A DNA stretch of 64,000 bases from Acidithiobacillus sp. (lineage in GTDB: Bacteria; Pseudomonadota; Gammaproteobacteria; Acidithiobacillales; Acidithiobacillaceae). This document shows, piece after piece, positions 17,332-25,566 of the stretch (its first letter is position 1; each line of letters starts with the position of its first letter). The notes below the pieces were generated by a model that worked only from the letters and a program-made list of their open reading frames with translations, was not told the DNA's origin and searched no databases. Position numbers and translations under genes: made by a program. The stretch lies in NCBI RefSeq assembly GCF_023256195.1, contig NZ_JAGDWX010000023.1, forward strand, positions 193,275-257,274, written 5' to 3'.

Positions 17332-17925
17332 TTATTTCTCCTGCGACACCATGGCGCGATTGGCGGCGGTGTCCGGGAGCTTATGCATCTCCAGCGTGAT
17401 TTCGCCGGCGTGTATGCCATACCAGGTGACGTCGGTGCGGTCGATGACGACATTGGGCTCGATCATGTACATCCAGTCGTCGGCGTGGAGATTATAGAAA
17501 CTCTTGCCAACCGGTTGCTTGACGTCGTAGCTCCAGTGCAGGGCAAAACCATAGGCCTTGCCCGAGGCGCTCTTCACATCTCCCGCTGAGCCCTCGGCCG
17601 TACCAGTGAATTCGTGATCGTTGACCTCCGTCAGGTGCCAGGTGCGGTTGGCGTAGGTCTTCTTGCCGTCCGGATCGATGTAGGTGAAATGCTCCACCAG
17701 GGTTCCCTGATTGCCCTCCCAGGTCCCCATCATGCGCACCACGAAACGATTGACGGCCTTGCCCGAGCGGTTCTGGAACATGCCGGTCGCGATCAGGGGG
17801 CCGTTGAAGAATTCCTTGAGACGGAACTTGGGCGTGGTGTGGGCGTAATCCTTGGGTACGGTAGCGCAGCCGGACAGGGCGGCGATGACGGCAACACCGA
17901 GGACGACTTTGCTTGCGGTTTTCAT
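17332..17925 (-). CDS. DUF3833 family lipoprotein (copy B)
   Basis: A 197-aa DUF3833 protein with a lipoprotein signal (hydrophobic segment ending LSGC, Cys near residue 20), so it is probably anchored in the outer membrane or periplasm. It keeps the same blocks as the copy at 10708-11286, including MMGTWEG, TAEGSAGD and ADDWMYMIE. The ATG at 17925 overlaps the MFS stop (ATGA), placing it last in the six-gene operon that starts at 23046. The family role is unknown; genomic association with Cfa-like methyltransferase and photolyase genes suggests envelope lipid handling. Confidence 0.88.
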   Translation of the reverse strand: MKTASKVVLGVAVIAALSGCATVPKDYAHTTPKFRLKEFFNGPLIATGMFQNRSGKAVNRFVVRMMGTWEGNQGTLVEHFTYIDPDGKKTYANRTWHLTEVNDHEFTGTAEGSAGDVKSASGKAYGFALHWSYDVKQPVGKSFYNLHADDWMYMIEPNVVIDRTDVTWYGIHAGEITLEMHKLPDTAANRAMVSQEK

Positions 17926-19232
17926 GAGGCGACTCCCTTCTTGAGTACGGTGATGTTTCGGATTTCGACGGCTCCCAGCTCCATGAGCAGGATGGCCGCC
18001 ACTTTGATGAGCGCGGGCACGATGGCGTAGGCGACGCTGAGCAGCCAAAGGTGCACGCCGGGCCGGAAACCGGACCACTGCAGAAGCGGCAGAATGATAC
18101 CGGCACCCAGGGCGGTGGCGGCCTTGGCCACCCAGTTGAAGAGGCCAAAATAGTTGCCCGCACGTGCGTCGCGATCGTGGTCGGTGTGATCGGCAAGGAT
18201 GCTGGGCGGCAGCGCCTGATCGGCGCCCAGGGTGAGGCCCGTGAGCACACAGATGACACCATAGGCCCAGGCGTCGCCAGGCCCCAGGAAGACGGCGCTG
18301 GTAAAGGCTAGGGTGCTGAGGAGCATGGCGGCAGACCAAGTGCGGGCCTTGCCGAGCTGGGTCGAGAGGGCAAGCCAGACCGGCATACCCAAGGCACCGG
18401 ACAGGAAATAAACCAGGAGAAAGAGCGGTGCGAGAAGCTTGGTGTGCAGGATCTCGTCCACAAAGAAAAAGAACAGGGTTGCGGCGACGGCATTGCCCAT
18501 CTGCGACAGGGTGTATACCCCCAGCAGCCGGCGCAGGGCCGGCCGGCGCAGGGGCTCGTAGAAGGTCCACCAGGGTTTGCGATTGCCGGACACCGGTCGG
18601 CGCATCGTGGGCCTCCACAGAGGTAGAAAGGCCAAAATCAGGGTCAGCGCAAAGATGAGTACGAAGATCTGAAGGCCAGCTTCGGCGCCGTAGCGTCTTT
18701 CGAGAAACTGGGGCAGAGCCGCCGCCAGCAGCACCCCCACCAAGGCTCCCGCCTCGCGGGCGGTGGTGAGCCAGGTGCGGCCGTTGTAGTCCCGGGTAAG
18801 TTCTGCTCCGAGGGCCTGATAGTTGAGGCTGGTGAGGCTATAGGAGACGTAGAACAGCGTCAGTGCCAAGGCCAGACTCCAGACCAGGCCGATCTGCTGC
18901 CAGGGCTGAAACAACAGGAAAAAACCGAGGACCATGCCCGGTATGCCCGCCAGGATCAGGCGCAGTCGACTGCCGACGGCTTCGGCCCAGAGATCGCTCC
19001 AATGGCCGATGAGGGGATCGAGCACGGCGTCGGCCAGGCGCAGCACCAGCAGGAGTCCTCCCAGCAGAGCCAGGGAGAGCCCGTACTGCGTGGCATAGAG
19101 GTGCGGGATGAGGAGGTAGACCGGCAGAGCACCGAAAGCCAGGGGCAGGCCCAGCGGCGCATAGGCCGCCAGCAGGCCCGCGGCGGGCCGTCCGGCAAGC
19201 CAGCCAGGGTGCCGCTGCCGATCCCTGTTCAC
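17922..19232 (-). CDS. MFS (GPH/MelB-like) transporter
   Basis: A 436-aa membrane protein with about 12 hydrophobic helices. An early D-A-V-L-D-P-L-I-G-H-W-S-D motif is typical of the glycoside-pentoside-hexuronide/MFS_2 group. A cytoplasmic loop near the middle has basic residues. Its stop overlaps the DUF3833 start and its start is 4 nt from the chalcone-isomerase-like gene. In this neighbourhood a lipid or lipid-linked substrate is as plausible as a sugar; nothing in the sequence decides. Confidence 0.82.
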   Translation of the reverse strand: MNRDRQRHPGWLAGRPAAGLLAAYAPLGLPLAFGALPVYLLIPHLYATQYGLSLALLGGLLLVLRLADAVLDPLIGHWSDLWAEAVGSRLRLILAGIPGMVLGFFLLFQPWQQIGLVWSLALALTLFYVSYSLTSLNYQALGAELTRDYNGRTWLTTAREAGALVGVLLAAALPQFLERRYGAEAGLQIFVLIFALTLILAFLPLWRPTMRRPVSGNRKPWWTFYEPLRRPALRRLLGVYTLSQMGNAVAATLFFFFVDEILHTKLLAPLFLLVYFLSGALGMPVWLALSTQLGKARTWSAAMLLSTLAFTSAVFLGPGDAWAYGVICVLTGLTLGADQALPPSILADHTDHDRDARAGNYFGLFNWVAKAATALGAGIILPLLQWSGFRPGVHLWLLSVAYAIVPALIKVAAILLMELGAVEIRNITVLKKGVAS

Positions 19233-19783
19233 GACTCCCCCAGCAGGGCCTTGCGAAGCTCGGGGACGGGTGTTTTGGGGCTGAGCCAGATACTGAAGAA
19301 GGCGGGGCCGAAGCTCGGATCGTCGATGCGGCTGTACACCTTGCCGTTGAAGAAGAACTCGGTGTACTGACCGGGAACACAGAGTCCCACCAGCACATCG
19401 CCGCTTTTGACGCTGGGAAAGGCCCGCTCCAGATCCTGCGCCCAGCGTGCCTCCTGCGTCCGCATACCCGGGTTGAGCTTGAGCATCTCCTTGAGGGAGG
19501 TACGGGCCAGCTCGGCCGCGCTGAAATTACGCTCGTAGCGGATGGCCAAGGCAAAGGGTCGCTCCGGCGAGTAGCCGCTGCCGGTAACGTAGAGGGCGGC
19601 ATCGTAGACACTGAAGAAGAGCCAGTTCAAGTGTCCGGCGCCCAGCAGATGCAGACCCTCCACCTGCGCCGCCGCGCGTTCGGGCAGGGGGACGGAGACG
19701 CTGGCCAGGGCGTCCAGAGGAATACCCAGTGTCGCGGTCAGCAGCAGTATGCGCGCGAGACGCTTCCAACGATGATCAGGCAT
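19229..19783 (-). CDS. Chalcone isomerase-like periplasmic protein
   Basis: A 184-aa protein with an N-terminal signal peptide (basic start, hydrophobic core, likely cleavage after ALA near residue 27). It matches the chalcone-isomerase-like fold seen in bacterial envelope operons: YDAALYVTG, ALAIRYERNFSA, LNPGM, and a late FFNGKVYSRIDDPSFGPAFFSIWL block. Flavonoid chemistry is not expected; members are thought to bind fatty-acid-like ligands. The ATG at 19783 overlaps the end of cfa by 8 nt, and the stop overlaps the MFS start. Confidence 0.8.
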   Translation of the reverse strand: MPDHRWKRLARILLLTATLGIPLDALASVSVPLPERAAAQVEGLHLLGAGHLNWLFFSVYDAALYVTGSGYSPERPFALAIRYERNFSAAELARTSLKEMLKLNPGMRTQEARWAQDLERAFPSVKSGDVLVGLCVPGQYTEFFFNGKVYSRIDDPSFGPAFFSIWLSPKTPVPELRKALLGES

Positions 19784-20993
19784 GGGAGAGCGTCCACTGG
19801 CCGACGTCCAGTTCTTTTTCGGCGAAGCCTGCCTCGCAGTAGCTGAGATAGAACCGCCACAGTCTACGGAAAGCGGCATCGAAGCCCAGCGCAGTCAGGG
19901 CCTTGGTCTCGCGATCGAAGGATTCCCGCCAATGCTTGAGGGTCAGCGCGTAATCGAGACCGAAATCCAGACGCCCCAGCACCTGCAATCCCGCCGCCGC
20001 GAGGCTTTGGGAAAAGCGGGTGGGGGAGGGCAGCAGACCTCCGGGGAAGACGTATCGGCGGATGAAATCGGAACCGCTGGCGTAACGCTCGAAGCGCTCG
20101 TCGCGGATGCTGATGGTCTGGATTACGGCTCGCCCGCCGGGCTGCAACAGTTGGTGGACCTGGCCGAAGTAGGTGGACCACCACTCTCGGCCGACGGCCT
20201 CGAACATCTCGATGGAGACGATGCCATCGTAGCGGCCAGCTTCGTCGCGATAATCCTGGTAGTGAAAGCTGGCCAGCCCATCCAAGCCCAGACGAGCGAT
20301 GCGCTGCTCGGCATATTCCCGCTGTTCCCGCGATAGGGTGAGACCGCGCACGCGATAGCCTTGGCGGGCGGCGAGCTCAGCGAAGCCCCCCCAACCACAA
20401 CCGATCTCCAAGATCTCCGCACCGGGGCGCAGTTGCAGGGCGTCCAGGACCGCCTGATATTTGGCTCGCTGTGCGTCCTCCAGGCTCTGCTCACGATCGT
20501 TGCCGTAGTAGGCGCTGGAATAGGTCATGCTCGGGTCCAGCCAGAGAGCATAGAAATCGTTGCCGAGGTCGTAGTGCTGGGCGATGTTGCGGCGACTGCC
20601 CTTGCGGCTGTTGCGACGCAGCAGCTGGTCGGCCAGCCAGTACAGGCCGCGCCGGGCCCAGTGACCCTGGATGCAGTCCTCGAGCAGATGGCGATTGCGC
20701 AGGGCCAGGCGGATCAGGGCGGTGAGGTCCGGGCTGTCCCAGTCACCGTCGCGATAGCTGCGACCGAAACCGATGTCGCCGTCGCGCAGCGTGGCAGCCA
20801 CCGCCGCCCAGTCGTGGATCTGCCACTCGGCTTCGAGCCCGGCGGCCTGACCCCGGAAGGTCCAGATCTCGCCGGCTGGCCCGCGCACCGTCAGCTGGCC
20901 TTCCGGCAGCCGTTCCAGGAGGTTGAAGAGCAGACGTGCCGAGGCGGGTAGACGCGTACTGCGCCGCGCCGGGGTCGCGGTAACGGTATTCAT
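19776..20993 (-). CDS. Cyclopropane-fatty-acid synthase-like methyltransferase
   Basis: A 405-aa SAM-dependent methyltransferase of the Cfa family, acting on unsaturated acyl chains of phospholipids. The N-terminal lipid-binding region carries GDIGFGRSYRDGDW; the family hallmark HYDLGNDFY is at 140-148 and the SAM motif EIGCGWGG at 196-203. Related genes beside DUF1365 and an FAD oxidoreductase belong to light/singlet-oxygen regulons, and some such methyltransferases make furan or methylated fatty acids rather than cyclopropanes. I cannot tell which from sequence. The start overlaps the DUF1365 stop. Confidence 0.88.
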   Translation of the reverse strand: MNTVTATPARRSTRLPASARLLFNLLERLPEGQLTVRGPAGEIWTFRGQAAGLEAEWQIHDWAAVAATLRDGDIGFGRSYRDGDWDSPDLTALIRLALRNRHLLEDCIQGHWARRGLYWLADQLLRRNSRKGSRRNIAQHYDLGNDFYALWLDPSMTYSSAYYGNDREQSLEDAQRAKYQAVLDALQLRPGAEILEIGCGWGGFAELAARQGYRVRGLTLSREQREYAEQRIARLGLDGLASFHYQDYRDEAGRYDGIVSIEMFEAVGREWWSTYFGQVHQLLQPGGRAVIQTISIRDERFERYASGSDFIRRYVFPGGLLPSPTRFSQSLAAAGLQVLGRLDFGLDYALTLKHWRESFDRETKALTALGFDAAFRRLWRFYLSYCEAGFAEKELDVGQWTLSHA

Positions 20994-21721
20994 GAACTGA
21001 TCTCCTCGGAAGGGGGAACGGGTTTGCTATGAAAGGGGACGCGGGCGCGCCACAGTTTCAGCGCCTGCCAGTGGATGCGCCCGGTAACGGCCAGGGTCAT
21101 GAGCGGATAGCGTCCCACACTGCGCCAGACCGAGCTGCGATCGAGGTTCGTGCGCCGCCCTGCCAGTTGAGTGATGAGCAGCACCTTGCCGGCATCGTCC
21201 AGGTAGTGGATGTCGGCCCGAAAGTGCTGGTCGTCGAGGGCGAAGCGGAAGCGATATCGGCCCTCCACCGCAAAGAAAGGCGAGACGTGGAAGACCTTGC
21301 GGGCTTCGATCCAGTCCTGTGCCGCGATGGCCCGGCGGTCGTCGTGGGCAACGAGGTAACTGTGGTGCTCACCGAAGGTATTGTTTACCTCCGCCAGCAC
21401 CCCACGCAGGACGCCGTCGGCATCCAGACCCAGCCAGAAGCTGACGGGTTTGAAGGTATATCCCCACAGGCGGGGGTAACAGACCAGCACGACCCGTTCC
21501 GCGACGATGCCGTGTCGGGAAAAGATCTCCTGAATCCAGGGCAGGAGCGGACTGCCGTCGCGGGCGCCATGATCCTCGGTCCGAAACCGTACTGGACAAA
21601 AACCGGACAGGATTCGCCGTACCGCGGCCTCGTCCTGCAGATCAAAGCTCAGGTGGAATCCGCCGTAACGAAAGCCCGGCCGCCGCGGCTGCAGACGCCG
21701 ATGCACGACCTCGCTCGTCAA
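20990..21721 (-). CDS. DUF1365 family protein
   Basis: A 243-aa protein recognised as DUF1365 from the opening VVHRRLQPRRPGFRYG, the PRLWGYTFKPVSFW block, the E-V-N-N-T-F-G-E-H segment, and KVFHVSPFF. I place the start at a TTG at 21721 (AAAGGAG upstream), 12 nt after the FAD-oxidoreductase stop, because conserved sequence begins there; longer frames run into that gene. DUF1365 genes regularly sit between an FAD oxidoreductase and a Cfa-like gene. The biochemical role is not established. Confidence 0.85.
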   Translation of the reverse strand: MTSEVVHRRLQPRRPGFRYGGFHLSFDLQDEAAVRRILSGFCPVRFRTEDHGARDGSPLLPWIQEIFSRHGIVAERVVLVCYPRLWGYTFKPVSFWLGLDADGVLRGVLAEVNNTFGEHHSYLVAHDDRRAIAAQDWIEARKVFHVSPFFAVEGRYRFRFALDDQHFRADIHYLDDAGKVLLITQLAGRRTNLDRSSVWRSVGRYPLMTLAVTGRIHWQALKLWRARVPFHSKPVPPSEEISS

Positions 21722-21732
21722 CCACGCTCCTT

Positions 21733-23046
21733 TCACAACGCCGGCTGTGGACACAAAATCTCCTGTGCTGCTGCGTTGGAGTGGGCCGCATCCTGCCAGG
21801 GTGCAGCGATTCCCAAGGCATTGGCGACGGCGACGGCGCTGCGCAGGCCGTCCTCGTGAAAACCATGACCGAGCCAAGCGCCAGCGAAGTAGAGACCGCC
21901 CTCGCCCTGCCGCGCGCGCAGGCTTTCCTGGGCTTGCAAGGCGGCGCGGTCAAAGACCGGGTGAGCATAGTCGATCCGACGCCAGACCAGACTTGGATCG
22001 GGATCGCGCTCGGGATTGAGGGTGACGATGATGGGCTCGTCCACCCCCAGGGGCTGGAGGCGATTGATGAGGTAGCTTACGGCAACGGCGCGAGCGCCGT
22101 CGCGCTGCTCTTCCTGATGAAAGTTCCAGGCGGACCAGGCGGCCTCACGCCGCGGCAGGAAACTGCGGTCGTGGTGCAGCCAGGCGCGGTTTTCTTGGTA
22201 GCGTATGGCGCTCAAGGCCGCTGCGGTATCGGGCCAGGCGTCTCCCACCAGTGTTGCGGCTTGGTCGCTATGTACGGCGCAGACGACGAGGTCGAAATGT
22301 TCGGAGTCGGAGCCGGTGTGGACCCGGATCCCGCCATCGGGAGCAGGCTTCAATGCGGTGACGGGTTGCCCGAGGCGAACATCGGGCAGCTGCGCGAGGA
22401 TGCGCTGCACGTATTCGCGGCCGCCGCCGCGCACGGTGCGCCACTGCGGCCGATGGAAGACGTTGAGCAGACCGTGGTTCTCATAGAAACTCAGCAGGGA
22501 GCGGGCGGGATATTCGGTCATCTGGGCCACGGGGCAGGACCAGATGGCAGCTGCCATGGGCAACAGATAACCCTCTCGAAACCAGGCTCCGTAGCCACCG
22601 CGGTCGAGGAATTCACCCAGACTGCAGTCCTCCGCCGGAGAGCGCAGCCAAGCCTTGGCCCTGCGGTTGAAGCGCAGGATGTCGCGCAGCATGATCCAGA
22701 AGCGGGGTCGTGCCAGGTTGCGTCGCTGGGCGAAGAGGGCGGCGAGGTCCGTGCCGCTCCACTCGAGATCCCACTCGCGGATGCGCACGCTGAAGGACAT
22801 ATTGCTGGGAGCCGTCTCCACGCCGAGCTCGGCGAAGAGCCCGAGCAGGTGCGGATAGGTCCAGTCGTTGCACACCAGAAAGCCCGTATCCACGGGGATA
22901 TTCCGCCCTTCCCAGGGCACGTCGACGGTGTGGGTGTGGCCACCGGGGCGGGAGTCCGCCTCGAAGAGGGTCACGTGGTGATGCGGACGCAAAAGCCAGG
23001 CGCTCCCGAGACCTGCTATACCGCTACCGATCACTGCTACACGCAT
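21733..23046 (-). CDS. FAD-dependent oxidoreductase (flavin amine-oxidase/desaturase-like)
   Basis: A 437-aa flavoprotein. The FAD-binding motif GSGIAGLGSAW starts at residue 7, with the acidic end of the second strand and an RPGGHTHT loop after it. A late LYFAGAWLGHGFHEDGL segment closes the FAD site. The family includes carotenoid-desaturase-like and amine-oxidase-like enzymes and is the usual partner of DUF1365 and the Cfa-like protein; it probably acts on lipid acyl chains (inference). The ATG at 23046 has GAGGAAG upstream. It is the first gene of the operon running to 17332. Confidence 0.87.
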   Translation of the reverse strand: MRVAVIGSGIAGLGSAWLLRPHHHVTLFEADSRPGGHTHTVDVPWEGRNIPVDTGFLVCNDWTYPHLLGLFAELGVETAPSNMSFSVRIREWDLEWSGTDLAALFAQRRNLARPRFWIMLRDILRFNRRAKAWLRSPAEDCSLGEFLDRGGYGAWFREGYLLPMAAAIWSCPVAQMTEYPARSLLSFYENHGLLNVFHRPQWRTVRGGGREYVQRILAQLPDVRLGQPVTALKPAPDGGIRVHTGSDSEHFDLVVCAVHSDQAATLVGDAWPDTAAALSAIRYQENRAWLHHDRSFLPRREAAWSAWNFHQEEQRDGARAVAVSYLINRLQPLGVDEPIIVTLNPERDPDPSLVWRRIDYAHPVFDRAALQAQESLRARQGEGGLYFAGAWLGHGFHEDGLRSAVAVANALGIAAPWQDAAHSNAAAQEILCPQPAL

Positions 23047-23149
23047 TCTGTCGCTTCCTCTCGCTGCGAGAGCTCGTCTGCCGCTCCACAACTTGGCTTT
23101 ACGCAAAGATGGCGAGTGCGGATGCCGATACTCCCTCTGGTGGACTCTG

Positions 23150-23194
23150 TTCTGGTAATGTCGCACTTATGTATAGTACAAAAACCCGTCAAGG
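23150..23194. promoter_or_regulatory. Divergent photolyase/FAD-oxidoreductase promoter region with shared operator
   Basis: TGTATAGTACA at 23170-23180 is identical to the site upstream of hdrA at 13311-13321. On the plus strand it contains TATAGT (23173-23178), a good -10 for phrB, although the -35 (TTCTGG) is weak. On the minus strand TTGACG (23192-23187) lies so that the operator falls within the spacer before a poor -10. Bound repressor would block both directions. The rest of the 249-nt gap shows nothing else. Confidence 0.7.
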
Positions 23195-23295
23195 TGCAAG
23201 GGAGTGTTGCGCCGCTCGCTTCGTCGCCTGGTTCCAGGGGCCGGGGGTGCGGGCCATCGTTGCCGGCAGATGGGTGCTGCCCAGAGGAGAAAGTC

Positions 23296-24843
23296 GTGCC
23301 AAAACCGTTACGCCGTCTCGTGCTGCTGTTGGGAGACCATCTGGACCTGCACAGTCCCCATCTGGCAACGGTGGATCCCGAACGGGATCTGTGTCTGCTG
23401 GTGGAGGCGCGCTCCGAGTCGCAGGGGGTCTGGTCCCACAAGGCACGCATCGCCCTCTTCCTGGCGGCCATGCGTCACGCCGCCGAGGCTCTGCGGCAGC
23501 GCGGTCTGCGCGTGGAGTACTGGGCGCTGGGGCAGCACCCCTACGACGATCTGGTCGGGGCCGTGGCGGCCGCGCTACAGCGTTTTGCGCCTCAGCGCCT
23601 GGCCCTGCACGAGCCGGGCACCTGGGCGCTGGCGCAGGGGCTGCGGGAGACGGCTGCAGCCGCTGGGGTGGCGTACGAGCTGTGGCCCGCGACCCCCTTT
23701 CTCTTCCCGCTGCGCGAATTCGAAAGCTGGGCCAAAGGGCATCGCCAGCACCGCATGGAGTTCTGGTATCGCCATGCGCGTCGGCTTACGGGGATTCTCA
23801 TGGACGGCGAGGAGCCACAAGGCGGGCGCTGGAATTTCGATAGCGACAATCGCGGCAGCTTCGGTAAGGCCGGTCCGGGTGCGCTGCCCGAGCCTCTGGC
23901 CTTTGCGCCAGACGCCACCACCGGCGAGGTGCTGGCCACCGTAGAACGGGAGTTCCCGGGCCACCCCGGCAGCCTCAAGCACTTCGACTGGCCGGTCACC
24001 ATGGCCGAGGCCGAAGCGGCCCTGGGGGATTTCATCACCCACCGTCTGCCGAGTTTCGGTCGCTTTCAGGATGCTTCCTGGCCCGGCGCGGTCTGGCTCT
24101 ATCATTCGCGCCTCTCCGCTGCCATGAATCTCGGGCTGCTGCACCCGCAGAAGGTCATCCAGGCGGTATTGGACGCGCACGCCCAGGGTCATGCGAGCCT
24201 CGCCGCCACCGAGGGCTTCGTGCGCCAGATCCTTGGCTGGCGGGAATTCGTGCGCGGAATCTACTGGCGCTATATGCCCGACTATCTGCAAGAGAATGCG
24301 CTGGGGGCGACCTTGCCCCTGCCGCATTTCTACTGGACGGCCGAGACCGAGATGGCCTGTCTTCGCGATGTGCTGCAGCGAACTCTGGACTACGGATATG
24401 CCCATCACATCGAGCGCCTCATGGTCACGGGCCTGTTCGCGCTACTCCTCGGCGTGGCACCACAGGCGATCCACGCTTGGTACCTGGCCATCTACGTGGA
24501 CGCGGTGGAGTGGGTGGAGCTGCCCAACGTCCTCGGCATGTCGCAGTACGCCGATGGTGGGCGGGTGGCTTCCAAGCCCTACGTGGCCAGTGGCCGTTAC
24601 CTCGCGCGCATGACCGGACACTGTAACCGTTGCCCCTACCGGCCGCAGGAACGTGTGGGCAGTACGGCCTGCCCCTTCACCACCCTGTACTGGGATTTTC
24701 TCATCCGCCACGCGGAGACCTTTGCCCGCCACCCGCGCACGGCCCTGCAATGGAAGCACCTCGAGTCCCTGGACGCGCCCACCCGCAGTGCGATTGGGGA
24801 GCGTGCAGAGCAGCTGAGAACGGCTTGGGCGAAGGGTGTCTGA
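23296..24843 (+). CDS. phrB: Iron-sulfur cryptochrome/photolyase (PhrB-type, probable (6-4) photolyase)
   Basis: A 515-aa member of the bacterial Fe-S photolyase/cryptochrome group that repairs UV photoproducts with light. Four cysteines, Cys355, Cys443, Cys446 and Cys459, have exactly the spacing of the [4Fe-4S] ligands of Agrobacterium PhrB (350, 438, 441, 454). The N-terminal domain opens with VLLLGDHLD, and the C-terminal FAD domain has the NVLGMSQYADGG segment. The GTG at 23296 has AGAGGAG upstream; the much longer open frame on this strand is antisense to neighbouring genes. Expression is probably governed by the operator at 23170-23180. Confidence 0.9.
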   Translation: MPKPLRRLVLLLGDHLDLHSPHLATVDPERDLCLLVEARSESQGVWSHKARIALFLAAMRHAAEALRQRGLRVEYWALGQHPYDDLVGAVAAALQRFAPQRLALHEPGTWALAQGLRETAAAAGVAYELWPATPFLFPLREFESWAKGHRQHRMEFWYRHARRLTGILMDGEEPQGGRWNFDSDNRGSFGKAGPGALPEPLAFAPDATTGEVLATVEREFPGHPGSLKHFDWPVTMAEAEAALGDFITHRLPSFGRFQDASWPGAVWLYHSRLSAAMNLGLLHPQKVIQAVLDAHAQGHASLAATEGFVRQILGWREFVRGIYWRYMPDYLQENALGATLPLPHFYWTAETEMACLRDVLQRTLDYGYAHHIERLMVTGLFALLLGVAPQAIHAWYLAIYVDAVEWVELPNVLGMSQYADGGRVASKPYVASGRYLARMTGHCNRCPYRPQERVGSTACPFTTLYWDFLIRHAETFARHPRTALQWKHLESLDAPTRSAIGERAEQLRTAWAKGV

Positions 24844-24941
24844 AGAGGCCACCGCGCACAGACGCGCTGGACGTCGGGCCCGACGGAATAGTTTCCCACT
24901 TTCCGGCTTGGTATCCGCAGATCCCGAGGCTGCGCAGGGGG

Positions 24942-24971
24942 CTGGCACGCGCAGCGGTGCTGTGATATAAA
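24942..24971 (+). promoter_or_regulatory. Candidate rpmB-rpmG promoter
   Basis: CTGGCA (24942-24947), an 18-bp spacer and an extended -10 TG-TGA-TATAAA ending at 24971 lie 28 nt before the rpmB ATG. The rest of the 155-nt gap after phrB holds nothing else recognisable. Confidence 0.45.
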
Positions 24972-24998
24972 GTGCCCCTTTTTCAGAGGGATGTTGCC

Positions 24999-25235
24999 AT
25001 GTCCAGAGTATGCAAGATCACGGGCAAGAAGCCCATGGCGGGAAACAATGTTTCCCACGCCAACAACAAGACGCGCCGTCGTTTCCTGCCCAATCTCCAG
25101 TACCATCGCTTCTGGGTGGAGAGCGAGCAGCGCTGGGTGCGGATGCGGGTGAGTACCAAAGGCATGCGTACCATCGACAAGAAGGGTATCGACGTGGTGT
25201 TGGCCGAACTGCGCGCCGCGGGCGAGAAGATCTAA
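24999..25235 (+). CDS. rpmB: Ribosomal protein bL28
   Basis: A 78-aa large-subunit ribosomal protein. It opens with [11 protein letters not shown] and has the conserved [14 protein letters not shown] segment and a [13 protein letters not shown] block; the length is the usual 78. No zinc-binding Cys pairs of the C+ type are present beyond a single Cys. The ATG at 24999 is preceded by AGAGGG. It is followed 25 nt later by rpmG in the standard order. Confidence 0.97.
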   Translation: MSRVCKITGKKPMAGNNVSHANNKTRRRFLPNLQYHRFWVESEQRWVRMRVSTKGMRTIDKKGIDVVLAELRAAGEKI

Positions 25236-25260
25236 GGGAACCGGACTCAGGAGCTCCATC

Positions 25261-25416
25261 ATGCGCGACAAGATCAAACTGGTGTCCACCGCCGGCACGG
25301 GACACTTCTACACGACCAACAAGAACAAAAAGACGACTCCGGACAAGCTCGAGTTCATGAAGTACGATCCCAAGGCACGCAAGCACGTCGCCTACCGGGA
25401 AGACAAGATCAAGTAA
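25261..25416 (+). CDS. rpmG: Ribosomal protein bL33
   Basis: A 51-aa large-subunit protein, [19 protein letters not shown] at the start and ending YREDKIK. It lacks the CxxC pairs, so it is the zinc-independent form. CAGGAG lies upstream of the ATG. It shares an operon with rpmB. Confidence 0.96.
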   Translation: MRDKIKLVSTAGTGHFYTTNKNKKTTPDKLEFMKYDPKARKHVAYREDKIK

Positions 25417-25454
25417 CCGGCACCAGCGGGCCGCGGGGCCCTGCCGCAGTAGCT

Positions 25455-25511
25455 TTGCTCGTGCTGCCTTGCTTTGGTACAGTGTTAGCACTCACGCGGA
25501 TCGAGTGCTAA
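25455..25511 (+). promoter_or_regulatory. hrcA-operon promoter and CIRCE operator
   Basis: A perfect CIRCE inverted repeat, TTAGCACTC-N9-GAGTGCTAA, lies at 25485-25511. A promoter precedes it: TTGCTC (25455-25460), a 17-bp spacer and TACAGT (25478-25483). The operator therefore covers the transcription start, the usual arrangement for HrcA autorepression of class I heat-shock operons. Confidence 0.95.
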
Positions 25512-25566
25512 GGGCTGTACACTGGGTGTAGCCCGCACCAAGCGTTGACTCGGCGGGGAGGTTTTT

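Noticed and set aside
21781..24843. Open frame of 1020 codons on the plus strand ending in the photolyase
   Set aside because: The first half is antisense to the FAD oxidoreductase and reads as low-complexity; conserved photolyase sequence starts at the GTG at 23296 with a ribosome site.
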